From contig CM024175.1 of assembly GCA_013433145.1 (NCBI GenBank), positions 4,014,516 through 4,078,515 on the forward strand: a stretch of 64,000 bases of DNA, read 5' to 3'. Made by a program: the position numbers and the translations under genes. Positions 1-11,828 of the stretch are shown in pieces. This stretch comes from Ascaris suum (Eukaryota; Nematoda; Chromadorea; Rhabditida; Ascarididae). How positions within the stretch are numbered: position 1 is the stretch's first letter; the number at the start of each line of letters is the position of its first letter. The notes below the pieces were generated by a model. The model saw only the letters and a program-made list of their open reading frames with translations, did not search any database and was not told where the DNA came from.

Positions 1-150
1 ACTGATCGCGAATCTTGTGGACTTGAGATAATGCTTCTGCTCGAGAGATTCAATGCACGGCGAGATTATATTGATAGAGAAATTTTCCTGGCGCATCTAA
101 TAATGGTGATGTGCAGAGTGCAACATTTTATTGAAATTGCGCAGTGTTAA
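1..150 (+). CDS. partial terminal exon at the left window edge
   Basis: Frame 1 is open from the first base: TDRESCGLEIMLLLERFNAR, RDYIDREIFLAHLIMVMCR and VQHFIEIAQC, then TAA at 148-150. Composition is protein-like with amphipathic helix spacing. The upstream part is outside the window and I recognise no family. Confidence 0.35.
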   Translation, partial: TDRESCGLEIMLLLERFNARRDYIDREIFLAHLIMVMCRVQHFIEIAQC

Positions 151-2185
151 TTTAATGAACAAGCAATATATGACCGTCACGAATTCTTGCAGATATTAAT
201 GTTTATCAGCGAAATCCTTGTAAGAAATATGAGTCTTATAGCACCTGAAGTTATGCACCACATTAGTTGGATGGTTAAGGTTTTGAAAGCTTTGAATATT
301 TGACTCTCAGGCAAGCAATTTAAGCGGATAGCAAACGAGGAGACAGACCTGAGGGATTTGTAATTATTGCCATGCAGGTTTACCTTATGAGTTGGATCAC
401 TGCATGTTCAGCCAATTCCGCTCAACCTCATGGTTTGCAATTGTTGAATAGCCTCCTGCAACCGTCAATCATCAAGCTATCTCACCAGCCATAAACTAGA
501 AATTCGCATTACATCTCTCATACTTAACAATAAGAAGTGATAGGCTTCGAAATGATAAGCAATTGGCCTGCAAACTTTACATTATCTCTAGAGCAATCTA
601 TCACCGGTAATTACAAATTTGTTAAATACCTTTTTGTTAGCAACTGATTTCTTGCATAAATTGTTCATTAGGCTTTATATACCCGATTATGAGGCTACTT
701 TAAGGATAATCGTTGAAGCATCGTCGACTGAACTCTGATCTGACCCTCTATTTCGAAATCGTTTGATGTTTTTCTGAAGTACTCTTGGAACGCGTATTCA
801 TGCTTTTCGATCAATTTAAGCGTCGACCAATCGTTTTCAAACAGCGCGCAAAATGCGCTCTGCAAACCCCGTCCATTACAGCTTGTAATTCCAAATTATC
901 GGCATTTCGAATAAGTCCCCTCAAAAGAACAAGCGATTATAAAATCTTCCTATATTCATGAGCCAATTCCAATCAATTCACCTAACAAAAATCACTCATC
1001 TGGTTTACTGAGTTCGCTATCCCTCTGTTTTCACCTCTCATTTGCATTCTTACTTCATTCTCTTATGTTATTATCGCTATGTGTACGCTATTACCGCTAT
1101 GTACATATGCACTAAATATGTTGTTTTAACTTCTAGTTAACGTTTGAATTACATTGCTGCTGGATTGTGGACGTCATTGCTGAGCTTCTTTTTTTGTCGC
1201 AATATCTATACTTCAATGCTCACTGCAGTTTTTCTCAGACGATACAATCTGATGAAATGTCATTTAACAACTCTCAATGGTGCAACAAAGAGTGCAAAAC
1301 ACTCATCGAACAATTCAATAAAACCCTCATAAACAATGAAGAAATTCATTTTCTCTTGCACATTATCAATTATTATCACCTGTTATATGCAATAATAATA
1401 ATCGAAAAACTAATCATGGAGACGAATTTTTTTCTTGTACAGTTATATTAAATTTCACGTCTGCGTTATAAGAGATAGGCGCACTAGAGTTATTGCAAAG
1501 TTAACAACTATCGCTGTGTTATAATTTACAATGCAACTGATGACCTTTAGATATCATTCAGTTGAGAAATAATTTCGCATTTCTTAACACATGACCAAAT
1601 TAAATTCATCTGCGAGGTGTAATTCAGGTCATGAAAAAAACCTTTCCATTTAACTAAGTGAACCCCAATACAGAGGTCAACGGCGACAATTCAAGAAAAT
1701 AAAACAGGCAAGTAGATAAATGGATATCATTTCAGTAATAAGCACCTAAATAAAGTGCAAAAACGGTGTTCGTCAACCAACGGTACCAAAAAACGAATTG
1801 CATTGCAGTGTATATCCAGCAGATTGATATACATCGAATGCAACATCGCAACTCGCATAGTAATCACTGTTTGTATTTCAATGAAACACAATAATGAATA
1901 TTCGCTGTAATACACGATAAATCAGACAACGGCGCAAAAAAGTTGCAACTATCTCTACATCGATAAGTTCAGAAAGCACTTCATTGCAATATTCTCAACA
2001 CTTTATTGCGGAAATTGTTAAGCACAATAACTGAGGAACGGATGATGCAATGTCGTTGGTGGGTACGAGTTCACCATCCTCTATTCGGCTTACTCAAAAA
2101 TAGAACCTCGAAAAGGATACGAAAATAATCCTCAACAAATTTCAAAACGCAGCCTTTAGTGAACCTCAAGAGAATTAAATTTCAG
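151..2185. other. AT-rich stretch without a supportable gene
   Basis: Short frames only. A 27 bp phase 0 segment between ttgcag (193) and gtaaga (220) could be a micro-exon but nothing supports it. Confidence 0.4.
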
Positions 2186-2640
2186 TGTAAGGTAGACTAG
2201 GGCTACGGATGAAGTGGGAAGAGCGCGCCGTGCAAGGTAAGTCAAAGAACGTCAACAGCATAAAGGGAAATCAAACGATTACCCAACATGTGTCGTGAGG
2301 CTAGCCTAAGGCAGAATCGGAAGGATATGAAAGGGGTTGATGTGCTCATATATTCATAGCAGCTTTTAGACTGGTCTATATGCCGAGTGAGCCTAGAGGC
2401 GACAGTTGAAGTGCATGAAGAGACCGACGGCAGCGAACAACTCGATTGCTGGATCGTGCCGGCGAGTGAGACTATCCTAGTTTCTCTTCTTACTTCTCAC
2501 CTTTTTTGATAAGTGTGATAAGCCGTTCGTCCCCTTATATATGTGTCGTCTCGCAATTTATTGGATCGCAGCTCGAAAGAGGATGCAGACCCTCAAGGAG
2601 ACCTGGATAATAGACGAGCGAAGGGGAGCTGATCCTTACA
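2186..2640. repeat. GC-richer block, possible repeat relic
   Basis: This block is clearly richer in G and C than its flanks and has no long frame. It contains ATG AAG TGG GAA GAG ending at a gtaagt donor (2239), so a short exon is conceivable, but the abrupt composition change suggests an inserted element. Confidence 0.25.
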
Positions 2641-5600
2641 TCAATGATTCAAGGTGTACCCCTGGCCTAATTTTGTAATCACGTTGACATACTTCAGGAA
2701 ACATCATCTGGAATACTCGGCGCACAAAACATTTTCGAATATTTTTTTGATACCCTTTATATCAGAAAAAAAAAAAATAATATGTGAGGACAATGTGGAA
2801 CAGCACTCAACTATGCGAAGAAAATACTTCACGTTGTTTTTATGCTAATGACCAATATGCTTATGTTGTAATTCGTTCAGTATATTATAGTTTGAAGTGA
2901 TCGCTTATTTAAGAAAATCTGAATTCATTTTTAGATTTCAATAGAATTTTGAGAGGAAATTTCACCAATATTATTATATTTTCTATACAATCACATATGA
3001 GCTATCCTCAAGCAATTATCATAGTTCACGTCCGCATGAAAAATACGTCTTTCATAGGAATGATTAACACCTCATCACCCACAACGTTAAAACCTCTCTA
3101 ACCTATAATAGCAGATAATGTGACTGTGAAAAATATGGCGAATTTTTGAATTATTAGCAAAGAATTCGGCACACACTATATATTTTGAGAGGTCACTTAC
3201 ATTAGACATTAAAAGTAGTGATAATAACATGTTTGCTTTGAGGAATTTCATTCAGCCCTATTCACTGGCGTTCATAATAAGTTGTCTAGGCTCATTTTCA
3301 CACTTTCGTAGTACGGAAGACGGCCATACAGCTCAACAAATATCTCGTAACCAAGGCTCAGCAACAGTTTCTTGTGATACATTCAATTAAACGCCCCAAC
3401 ATAACACCTAATCGAATTACTTCACTCTCTATGTTCGCGCTGAAAGTTATGGAATATGCGAGCTGCAACATAGCTGAACAATCCACAAGGAAAGCACATT
3501 GTGCCGATTTGTTCAATTGTAAGATGGTATATGTTCAAGAAACTTGTACAGAAATGAAGTTGGTTTGAGTGAACGGAAAGAGGGGGAGGGGGGGGGGGGA
3601 ATTTAGCTACCTCTTCAACACCAATAAATAGATGCCGCTAGATTATGCTTCTACAACGATTGCATCTGGTTGCTCATATAGTAACGAAATCTTCGTGTTG
3701 TATACTAAAGAATGATGGGATCATAATTGTGTAAGTTGCGCTTTAAACGTCTCATTCAGCGCTTTACATTGCAAACATCGAAATAATTCGTGGAGATGTT
3801 ACAATGGAATTCCTGGTGTTAGCAAGCTTCAAAACATCGCTCTTCCCTCTCCCGCTTACGAAGTCAGGAAAAGCCCAACAGCCTTGAAAAGTTGGCACCT
3901 GGCACCTCCGGTGTCCATGAGGACATACCTTCATGGTCCATTTTTTCCCTGATTTTCCAAATAGGATACTTTTGAGTTCCGCAGGTTTCGAAACATGCCT
4001 CCACGACGTCCGGCATTGTCCGGAAATTAAAACGACTGCGACTGTAATACGTATCGACGCTTAATTTCCGCACTTCCCCACCTCACCCTCCTCCCAACAC
4101 AAAAAAAATTCAGGCAAACTTGCGTGTACTGGAAGTCTCACATTCTTGCATTACACTTTCTTATACAATCTAAATTCTTTCATCGCATAACAGTTCAACG
4201 TGTATTCACACGCGCACAGTTAAGACTGCTCTCGAGAAGGGAAATTAAAAACGTAGCAATTAAAAATCATTAACATAATAGAACCATGTTCGAGCAAAAT
4301 TTGTAAGCGAACAGCGACGGGTCGCCGGCGCCCACGGCGCGCGTTCACATTTCAACGGATTCGGCGTTTGGTTCCGAAGCTGATCAAAACAATTCGTCTC
4401 ACTAGCTAACAAATATTTTCGTTGCGAGAATAAAATCGGTTCAAATTTAATGAAAGAACAGCGTTCTTTTATATGAAGCAAGTTTGCTGAGCGAACATAC
4501 ACAAATATTGCGAGGGGACATAAAGATACATCAATTGTTTTGTGTTAGGAACGGACATATACAAAGATCAAGTAATCAGCAGAAATCAAGGTACGTGAAG
4601 AAATTAGTGAATGGTTTACTGAGGCGTGCTAGAGGCTATATAAAATTATCGATAAACTGTTACTGAGTTATGAATTTTTGTGAATATCCTATAGGAAATA
4701 TCTCAATGATCTTAGAACGTGGCATGTTGATCGCTTAGAAAGGAATGAAACGTTTATTAGAGGACACAACTCTTTCGTTAATCGAATGCACTTAACAGCA
4801 AATATAAAATATAAGAGATAATATTGATACGCGTAGTGATACGGCACTGATAAGTGTCCCGACTACGCTCAAATGCAAGGGAAACAAAGAGGACGATGAT
4901 CGGCTGCTCTGATATCTCGCGCATAAAGGTATCAAAGTTACACCTCCAATTCGCGCACAAAAAAGTGGCGAACCGTAGCTTGCCGCAGTCGTCAACTACG
5001 TCAAGAAGCAGGCTACATAAACGCATCCCAAAGGTTCGCCTAAGACAAACCATGAATTCAGCTGTTGAGATGTGGCTTCATTCTTTGTGACCTAAGACAA
5101 ACTGTGGTTGTATTTCGTTTCCTATGGGTTCATAGTGTATCATCAGCGTAGATTTTGTTGTTCGATAATAACGGCCTAGCGTAACGTTGTTTTAACAGCT
5201 GACGCTTCAAGATTATGCGCTGTTGGATGCACAGGGGATGCCGTCATCTGGAGCAGAAAGTAATCCAAGTCGGTCGCGGACGGCAGCTCAGCGGAAGTGA
5301 TCGTCGGCTCCAGCGGTGGCCGTCTATTTTTTAGCGTCCGTTAACGGTTGAGGCATGCAACGGTGGTAGGCAGCGTGATACACCAGCCCAGGTATGACCG
5401 CGACAGGCAGTGAGGACGAGAAGCAGCATAGTCGACATTGAGCAACAATGACATAGGCCTTGATTTCAAAGTGATTTTGACTTATTTTTATTTATTTTCG
5501 CTGTTTGTTCGCTGACCATCGGCCATCCATTTCTGCCGGCCACCTCCAAGAGAGTCAATCTGATGACTATCAAGAAAAGAATTAGATTCTTTCGAAACGA

Positions 5601-8021
5601 AAATTCATCTGAGCATTAAGTCGAGTTGATCCTATTGGAGATCAAATGTGTCACACTTTAAACTGGCTGATATTCACCCACATCGAGCACTATCAACGTA
5701 AAAGATTCTAAATGAGACTCACAAATATCATCCATAAGTCGTTATGGAATTAAATCACCAAGAAATATTACGCTACTCGGAAGAAATCTATTGTTTTGAT
5801 CTGTCAAAACAATCGTTAAAGCTGTCAAACGGCATAGAGCTTCCTCTAAAATGATCGGGAGGTTTTCTGGATCGAAAGTGTCCAGTCTCGTTAATTGACC
5901 CTCAAAAGTGAACCTTCACTAGAATTCAATTATCATTTTACATATTCGAGTGCGTTTTTTTTATTGGTAGCAGTTGTTCCCATAATAGGTTTGTATGCTT
6001 ACATGATCCCTGCAACGTGTTCAATTGCTTAAATTTTACACACGAGCCACCATCAAGCATATCTGACCATGATCATAGAAAATACTCCAGGTAGCGGTTG
6101 CTATCAAGTACTTAGTCTCACATACCCTAGTGCACTGCAATCACAGGAGTACTACAATATGCGAAATGACCAGCCAAGACGAGAACTTCAAGATCACACA
6201 AAATTCGTTTATCCGTGCCTTTACTATGCCGATGTTTCCGTTTATAGTACACACAAATGAATATCAAGCAGGGAGGAATCCTGTATAAAAGTGTCTCAAG
6301 CGAGAATACGCATCTTCCGCATTACTTTAGTGAGTATAGAGAGAAAACCATGGTTGCCTGAGCAAAACCTCGAAGTTATAAACCTTTCAGGTTTACCGCT
6401 AAAGTCCCGTTTTTAGCCCTAAACTTTTGGTACGGTAAAGTGTCAGTGAGCATCATTTCAAGCTCACAAAACGAAGACATTTTTTTTCGAGGTTCATGAC
6501 GATGGGAAGCTTTATTTGAGAGGTTATTTTACTTCCGAAAACTTTAGCGGGGGGAAATGGGGGTTGTTCTCAGTGGGTGATTTCTTGATTTAAGGGTTTT
6601 TACGGCATTCGACGGCATATGTGCCTAGGATAGTGGGAAAACCGAACAATCAAGGAGTGAAATAACAGTAACAGTGTTAACGAACGAGCGTCCAACAATA
6701 AGAATAGTGTGTTGTGCAGCGAATGCTGCAAAACACTGTAAATATGCAACACATCAAGCATATTACAACTATCCCGAAGAGTGTTTAATATCCATCAGTG
6801 GTGCTTGAGAAACGATCGTCAATTCTGTCTCAAAGGTAGGCCATATCACGCCCATTCCCTTTGCATCGTTCACACTCTTCAATAGGACCCGAAGCACTCC
6901 CACCGTTGTAACAGTAATGCATTACGATATCGTCGTCGAAATTCTCCTGCAATGTTATGTTACCTTTCTATTGATTCGTTGTGTACACCTACGTGTAACG
7001 TCGAGAATCATCGCTCTATTAATGAACGGTTCTCATAAATGGAAATCCTTCTCTCATCTCTTCATTCGTTGGCATGAGAAACGGTGTGAGCTCGTTTTAA
7101 CGCAACTATTCAGATCCTATTATACTATTCCCAGAAGGAATCCTAAAAGACCGAACTTCATTCCAATGACAAAGAGGACTCAGAGAGAGAGACACATGCA
7201 AGGAGGAGTAAAACAGTTCTAGTTGTTATGAGATTTTCATGAGATTGTTGTTCCATGCGCATAGGTTTATGGGTTATCCAATTCATTTTATGTGTTGTTC
7301 ATTTAGCCAATATATCCTATCCATCAATCTAATATACCATATTGTAAATCTTTAATGGCTGCTGTCACTAACGATAATAATGCTCGACAACAATATTCAA
7401 CGAATAGAGATTATTTTTCGCTTCGTAGAAGTATCTTCAACAGATGTTTGCTAAATTTGTTCTGAAATAATTTCAGTGTTTTAGTGCTCTCTGCAAAAAT
7501 ATATTTCAAATAGGAAGGAAAACACGATTCTGTGGGAAATTTTTTCGCGAAGCAAAACTGATCGAAATTAGTTGAAAGTTATATTCTTTAAGCATATTAG
7601 CCAAAAACTGCTGAAAAGAAAAAAAGTAAACTAACTCATGAGAAGCATACTAGGTTTTCTAACCGTGAAAGACAACGATGAAGATTTACTCCACTTGATT
7701 TATTCATTCATCTCTCTTTCTTTCCACTTTGGAGGATGCGATCCCCATAATTCCTCACCCTTCAATTCACTATCCCTCATTCCCTTTCTTCATTCAAGGA
7801 AATCTTCCAGCTGGCCTCTTTTAATATGTGTTCATCCTCCTCGCTCTCCTCTGGTGAGCTTAAATGTCACACATTCTGAGGATAGAATTAGATGGTTTAG
7901 GGTATTTCTCGCATAGAAACTTTATCTCTGAAGATGATAGGGAAAAACCGACAACACTTGTTAGCTTGGTTTTGCCTGTTTGGCTGTATGGAAATTACAT
8001 TGATAAAAGAGCGATTTTCAG
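2641..8021. other. mostly non-coding stretch with GC-richer islands
   Basis: G-run at 3582-3599. GC-richer islands at about 3840-4080, 4300-4380 and 5210-5560 interrupt an AT-rich background. The frame at 4854-5090 is basic and could be a decayed retroelement fragment, but no reverse transcriptase motif is visible. No gene can be supported. Confidence 0.35.
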
Positions 8022-9037
8022 CAAGTTGGAAGACGCGATTTACACTTTCGCATCCTACCCACCCGAACGGTCAATCTTAGGTTCAATCGACATGAAGGCC
8101 GGATTTGAATCCATACTCTCGTTGTTTAACAGTGTTATTCGTAAACTCTCCAGATCATTACCTTTCACTGTTTCCTCCCTAGGTCTTTGTAACTCGGCGA
8201 GTAGAATAGATCGTCTTGTAAGCGAGGAAGAACGAATAGTCAATCAATGAAAATAAAGCTATTTCATGAAGCAACAAATCAGCTCACCTCGAAGAGATCA
8301 GTTGAAAAATCGGAAGCTGGCTTGCGTAACTCACAAAAATACTTGCCAATTGTAGAGAGAAACATCAAGTTCATAGACGCAGCGACTATGAACAAAATTG
8401 CAAGCACTGCTGGAAATGATAGCTTATAAGTGAGAACTCCATATAGAGAACCAATGAGCCTTCTAGATGGAAGAATTTATTGCAGCAAAGGTTATTTTGA
8501 TTTGCAAATATATGTTGCTGTGGAATTCTGGATCGGAGTTTGCAAGGATATTTGCGCGTGAAAGCTAGGTTACTATACATCATAATATAGAAGGTGGGGT
8601 GAGGGTGGGCTATTACCTTTTTTTGAAGTTTGAATTCTGAGATAAAGTGAAGGCGAAATGACTTCCTCTTATTTTTAGTATTTTGGTTTCCCATTTTCGC
8701 AAAGCTCGTTTTTTTGAAAGTCTAGGTTTTTAAGCCAAACTGCCAAGAAATGTTTGTTGCAATAGCATGAAATCGGAACCTGGAGGCGCCTTCTACTTTG
8801 GAATATTGAATTGGTGTCATCACTGTTGATTACAGTGCCATCACAACCATCTAAGATGGTCGTTCCTCCTTCACAAGTGTGCATATTGATTTAGACACTA
8901 CCTTTTCAGCAGTCAATAAAAAGCACAGGGTGAAATTTCATCACTATCCTCAGTACGCCACATTGATGTCTCTATCTGTGTTGTGGGATAGTCTCAAAAA
9001 AACGGAACTGCTTGGAGCAATCAGCTTATATCATTGA
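8022..9037 (+). CDS. tentative two-exon chain of an unidentified gene
   Basis: Exon 8022-8217 (acceptor agcgattttcag, phase 2 to 0, donor gtaagc) reads KLEDAIYTFASYPPERSIL, GSIDMKAGFESILSLFNSV and SLGLCNSASRIDRL. It may start further upstream because the frame is open from 7864. A phase 0 exon at 8954-9037 (acceptor ctatcctcag) reads YATLMSLSVLWDSLKKTEL then LGAISLYH and TGA. If unspliced, the first frame instead ends VSEEERIVNQ at 8250, directly before an AATAAA. Both readings look protein-like, but frames of this length are expected by chance in a window this size. Confidence 0.3.
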
Positions 9038-11509
9038 ACTGTTCACAAGTTTTTCTAAGCACAGGAGCATCAGCTCCGTCCCACTAAGCCGGCCAGTGTC
9101 AGAAACAGAGAACCTGAACCCAGTCAGGAAAAAACTTCTAAGGAGTAGTTCTCCTACACACATATGAAAATTGTAAAGCAGTCAAAAATCCACACTCAGC
9201 TATTGTTTGAGGCAGGAAAGCGCTTTGGGTGGCATACGAAGGACGAAAGGAAATTGGAGAGCTATCGCTAAACGCGTAGGTAATATCTATGAAAACAGAG
9301 GGAACAGATTACGGTTTCAAAAAAGGAGAAATGCTCGGGGAGCAAATCAACAAAGCTTCCTATTGTACATAGTGGATATTTATAACTGAGGTGTTTGCTT
9401 CTGAGGAAGCGAAGTGGAAGGTATCATACGGTGATAGTGCACATACCGTTGAAGGGATGCAGTGGAGGATAAAATTAACAGTAATCCGTATAAACGTAAA
9501 ATGAATTCAAAGATCACTTAACAGTGCGAAATAGTTGCGAAGTGACCACTGTTGGCCATTTGTTGGTCATTATGCCCTTTGACCTGGACATTATTTTGCT
9601 CGAAGCAATCGAAATAAAGAATGCTATCCGAAGACAAGATTGATTAAAAATGCTATAAGGTAACTTCACGTTTGAAGAAAGAAATCTAACGACATACATA
9701 CAATTGGAAAGCTGAGATCCATAACAATCGCGTAGCTTCTCGGCGAGCAACCATATCGGTCCATGTATCAAATGTGTTATTTCCATAGTGAACATTGTTT
9801 TAGCATACAACGGCTTCAATGAGACGAACAACGAGAACACTATACTCGACAGTTTTATCGTCTATAATATATTTCATCGAAATGAAATAAATAAGAAATG
9901 ATTTGACTGGAGGAAATTTGGGAATGAAAAAAAAAAGATGTTTCGAATGAGAAATTTAGGAGGAGGAAACAGGTTTAAAAACAAGGACATATGAATCAGG
10001 ACTAGATAAATTAGAAAAATACAAGTGAGGGAGGGATAAAAAAGAGAAATTCCTAAAATTGCCTAGAAAATAAAAAAAAAAACATCACGGACATTGTTCA
10101 CTAGTCTACAATGCTTTCACTATGACATAATTTGAAAATTTCTATGAAGAGAAAATTTGTTACATATGTGACAACATTTTTTTGGGATCGGTCGCACGAC
10201 TTATATGCAAAATCGTCGTGAAAACAGATGAAAAGGAATGACGGGAACATTGATGGCGATGAATAAATATGAAGATGAATTGAATGTCTCATAGAAGAAA
10301 TTTATACTATGAATTGTTGAGCCGATATGATCTGTTTGGTGTTGAAAGGCTTTCTATGCTTCTTTATTTCCTATAGTGCTCTCTTTTGCAAATATGATCA
10401 ACTATGTTTTTCATCGTTTTTTTTCTTCAGCAAACAGGTTGACGTCAAGATCAACTGTATGACATCGCATGAATGAGTTTTCGATTAGAATGAAGAAAAA
10501 TGCAATTATTCCATCATAATCATATAATAACTAAAAACGAATAAAATAGACAGCAATAGGAATTTGATTCCGAATATCGATTTGAAAATAAAAAGTGGCT
10601 TAATGAGAAGATGATTGCTGTTGAAATTTTCGTGTAAAGGAAAAGAGAATAATTGTGAGATTGGCGGTTTAGTCGTTTTCCTCTGCTCGATGTTGATGCA
10701 TCAAAAATTTCGAAAGATACCATCAGCGTTAAGAAGGGAAGCATCCAAGTGGCGTTTTTTCTTCGGATGGCGTGAATCAGACACAATTGTGTGCAAATCG
10801 TTGTCAGCTGAATAATGTGAAAACTCATTTAATCTCTACTACAAATCGATTCCAGCAGAAGCTATCAGTCCTAAAGTTTCTGTATATATCTTTATCCTTT
10901 TGCTTGCAGAATACGTTTGAAAAATCTATTGAAAAGTATAAAAAATAACTAAGAAATAACCGCACTGAACGAGTACACTTACTAATCCACTAGAAAAAAT
11001 CAGCCATCAAGTTCCTAACAGTGTAAATGTGACGCATAGTTAAGTTTGGATAATTTTTATACGTTTATGCATGTTCACTAATATGTATTTTGAACCTCCG
11101 TATTATTATTATACGGCGTTCAATATCGAATTTTCCTGCAATTTTTCGTGACATTTCTGCGAATTGCAGCTTTAAAGGCACCTAGGAAGTTCTGCGAAAA
11201 TAGATCTTCACACTTTGCCTAGTGCGGTTTTCCCCTTTCATGAAAAGGATGGACATTTTTTGCACTAATTGAAGTAAGAGGTAAATTACCTGTATGAAGC
11301 AGCTCAAGTTTAGATGAATAACGAATATTAAATCGACGACCGCTAGTATGCTAGTGATTGCTGTCACAATTATGACACAATTCTGAAATATTCACAAATA
11401 CCGAGCAGCGATTGTCGTAGCCCTTGGAGCGGAAATAAAACCACATGTAAATCCGACGTTGCAAAAAATCTGCTTATCCTTTTTTCCTTCTAACATCCTC
11501 TACATTCAG
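9038..11509. other. stretch without a supportable gene
   Basis: AT-rich; frames of 60 to 108 codons are at chance level. A frame at 9199-9389 follows a cactcag acceptor and is rich in Arg, but has no partner exon. Part may be intron of the gene ending at 11664. Confidence 0.35.
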
Positions 11510-11664
11510 CCGTGTGGTTGTGGATACATATTCCCCACATCTTTTCAGGCAAACTTTCAGAGAATATAAAAGAGTTTCGGAAAACACAAATAGATAGGAC
11601 GAGGTCAAAGCGTAATGGTTCAATCCGCGAAAGATTCCACAGAGCTGGGCATAAAAAGGCTTGA
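11510..11664 (+). CDS. terminal exon of an unidentified plus-strand gene
   Basis: Acceptor ctacattcag opens a 50-codon frame (incoming phase 1): VWLWIHIPHIFSGKLSENI, KEFRKTQIDRTRSKRNGSI and RERFHRAGHKKA, then TGA at 11662-11664. The tail is strongly basic, which would suit a cytosolic tail or a nucleic-acid-binding end. AATAAA follows 35 nt after the stop. The upstream exon (outgoing phase 1) was not found, so identity stays open. Confidence 0.45.
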
Positions 11665-11698
11665 AGTGAATTGCAAACTTGCTCGAATATTGAATGCA

Positions 11699-11704
11699 AA
11701 TAAA
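11699..11704 (+). terminator. poly(A) signal AATAAA after the 11.5 kb exon
   Basis: Canonical hexamer close to the stop codon at 11664. Confidence 0.4.
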
Positions 11705-11769
11705 AAGTATTGTAATACTTAAAACTGGGAGTAATAATAAACAATAACATAAAATAACTTAAATGATGT

Positions 11770-11828
11770 AAACAAGGAACTTGAAATAAATACCTTAAAT
11801 AGCTTAAACAAAGAACTTGAAATAAATT
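11770..11828. repeat. imperfect tandem duplication, 36 bp period
   Basis: The motif AAACAAGGAACTTGAAATAA at 11770 recurs with one change at 11806, flanked by similar CTTAAAT segments. Confidence 0.6.

Noticed and set aside
4854..5090. Retroelement reverse transcriptase fragment
   Set aside because: Basic frame only; no catalytic or domain motif can be read, so it is left as an unlabelled GC-richer area.
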